Part shown: one piece after another, positions 64,000 to 64,000 of the stretch
How the letters are laid out: each line of letters starts with the position of its first letter
Position numbering within the stretch: position 1 is the first letter of the stretch
Source of the DNA: Chryseobacterium sp. ISL-80
GTDB lineage: Bacteria; Bacillota; Bacilli; Bacillales; Cytobacillaceae
Reading direction: 5' to 3'
DNA length: 64,000 nucleotides
Assembly (NCBI GenBank): GCA_018613055.1
Contig: JAGGQZ010000017.1
Coordinates: forward strand, 62,001-126,000
Notes under the pieces: generated by a model
The model's input: only the letters and a program-made list of their open reading frames with translations
Databases searched by the model: none
What the model was told of the DNA's origin: nothing
Made by a program: the position numbers and the translations under genes

Positions 64000-64000
64000 C

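Overview
The window reads as chromosomal DNA of a spore-forming, low-GC Bacillaceae. Spore and cortex genes (SleB-type hydrolase, PdaA, Spo0M-like), a RsbR-type stressosome protein and small families restricted to Bacillaceae (YfkD, YfkK/DUF1128, SE1561, YczE) all point there. The right end carries a cluster in the order Fe-S subunit, NrfD subunit, molybdopterin catalytic subunit. This is the order described for the srdBCA respiratory selenate reductase of Bacillus (now Mesobacillus) selenatarsenatis, so a Mesobacillus-like host is my best inference. No rRNA, tRNA, insertion sequence, prophage or CRISPR array was seen.

Layout. 1-6 kb: the end of a DUF2089/SHOCT-like operon, a GNAT enzyme, a SleB-like hydrolase, an MFS transporter and the pnuC-nadR NAD salvage pair. 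6-10.6 kb: a nitroreductase, a DsbA/FrnE-like oxidoreductase whose first active-site cysteine codon is an in-frame TGA followed by a SECIS-like hairpin (a candidate selenoprotein), a GNAT enzyme, a RsbR paralogue, a small kinase-like protein and a Spo0M-like protein. 10.7-15.3 kb is rich in RNA regulation: a yybP-ykoY (Mn2+) riboswitch with no recognisable target gene, a c-di-GMP-I riboswitch plus terminator ahead of a secreted DUF5667-like protein, a preQ1-I riboswitch ahead of queT, and a GGDEF protein nearby. 15.7-32.9 kb: an RND exporter, lipoproteins, an MBL hydrolase, short-chain NAD-binding proteins, a glutamate synthase-like FMN enzyme, catalase HPII, ferritin, and an MMPL exporter operon facing its TetR regulator. 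33-54.6 kb: RlmCD, AlkA, PdaA, class I fumarase, DUF421, gamma-glutamyltransferase, YtxH proteins, YfkD, YczE, a Ca2+/H+ exchanger, OsmC, transporters, a metal P-type ATPase, a YihY protein and an AGCS symporter. 54.7-64 kb: small membrane proteins, then tatA-srdB-srdC-srdA-torD-like on the minus strand, a NERD protein and a sigma-54 response regulator cut by the window edge.

How parts fit. The respiratory cluster has what a Tat-exported Mo enzyme needs: a twin-arginine leader on the catalytic subunit, a TorD-like chaperone and its own TatA. A consensus sigma-54 promoter sits just upstream of tatA. A long inverted repeat lies further upstream, and an NtrC-family activator with the GAFTGA loop is encoded next door, so anaerobic respiration here is probably switched on by that two-component system.

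A second theme is intergenic tandem arrays. Five arrays (families A twice, B, C, G) have a period of 51-53 bp, with one hairpin per unit. Three others (D, E, F) have periods of 20-21 bp. These periods are near 5 and 2 DNA helical turns although the unit sequences largely differ. They are the least explained structures in the window.
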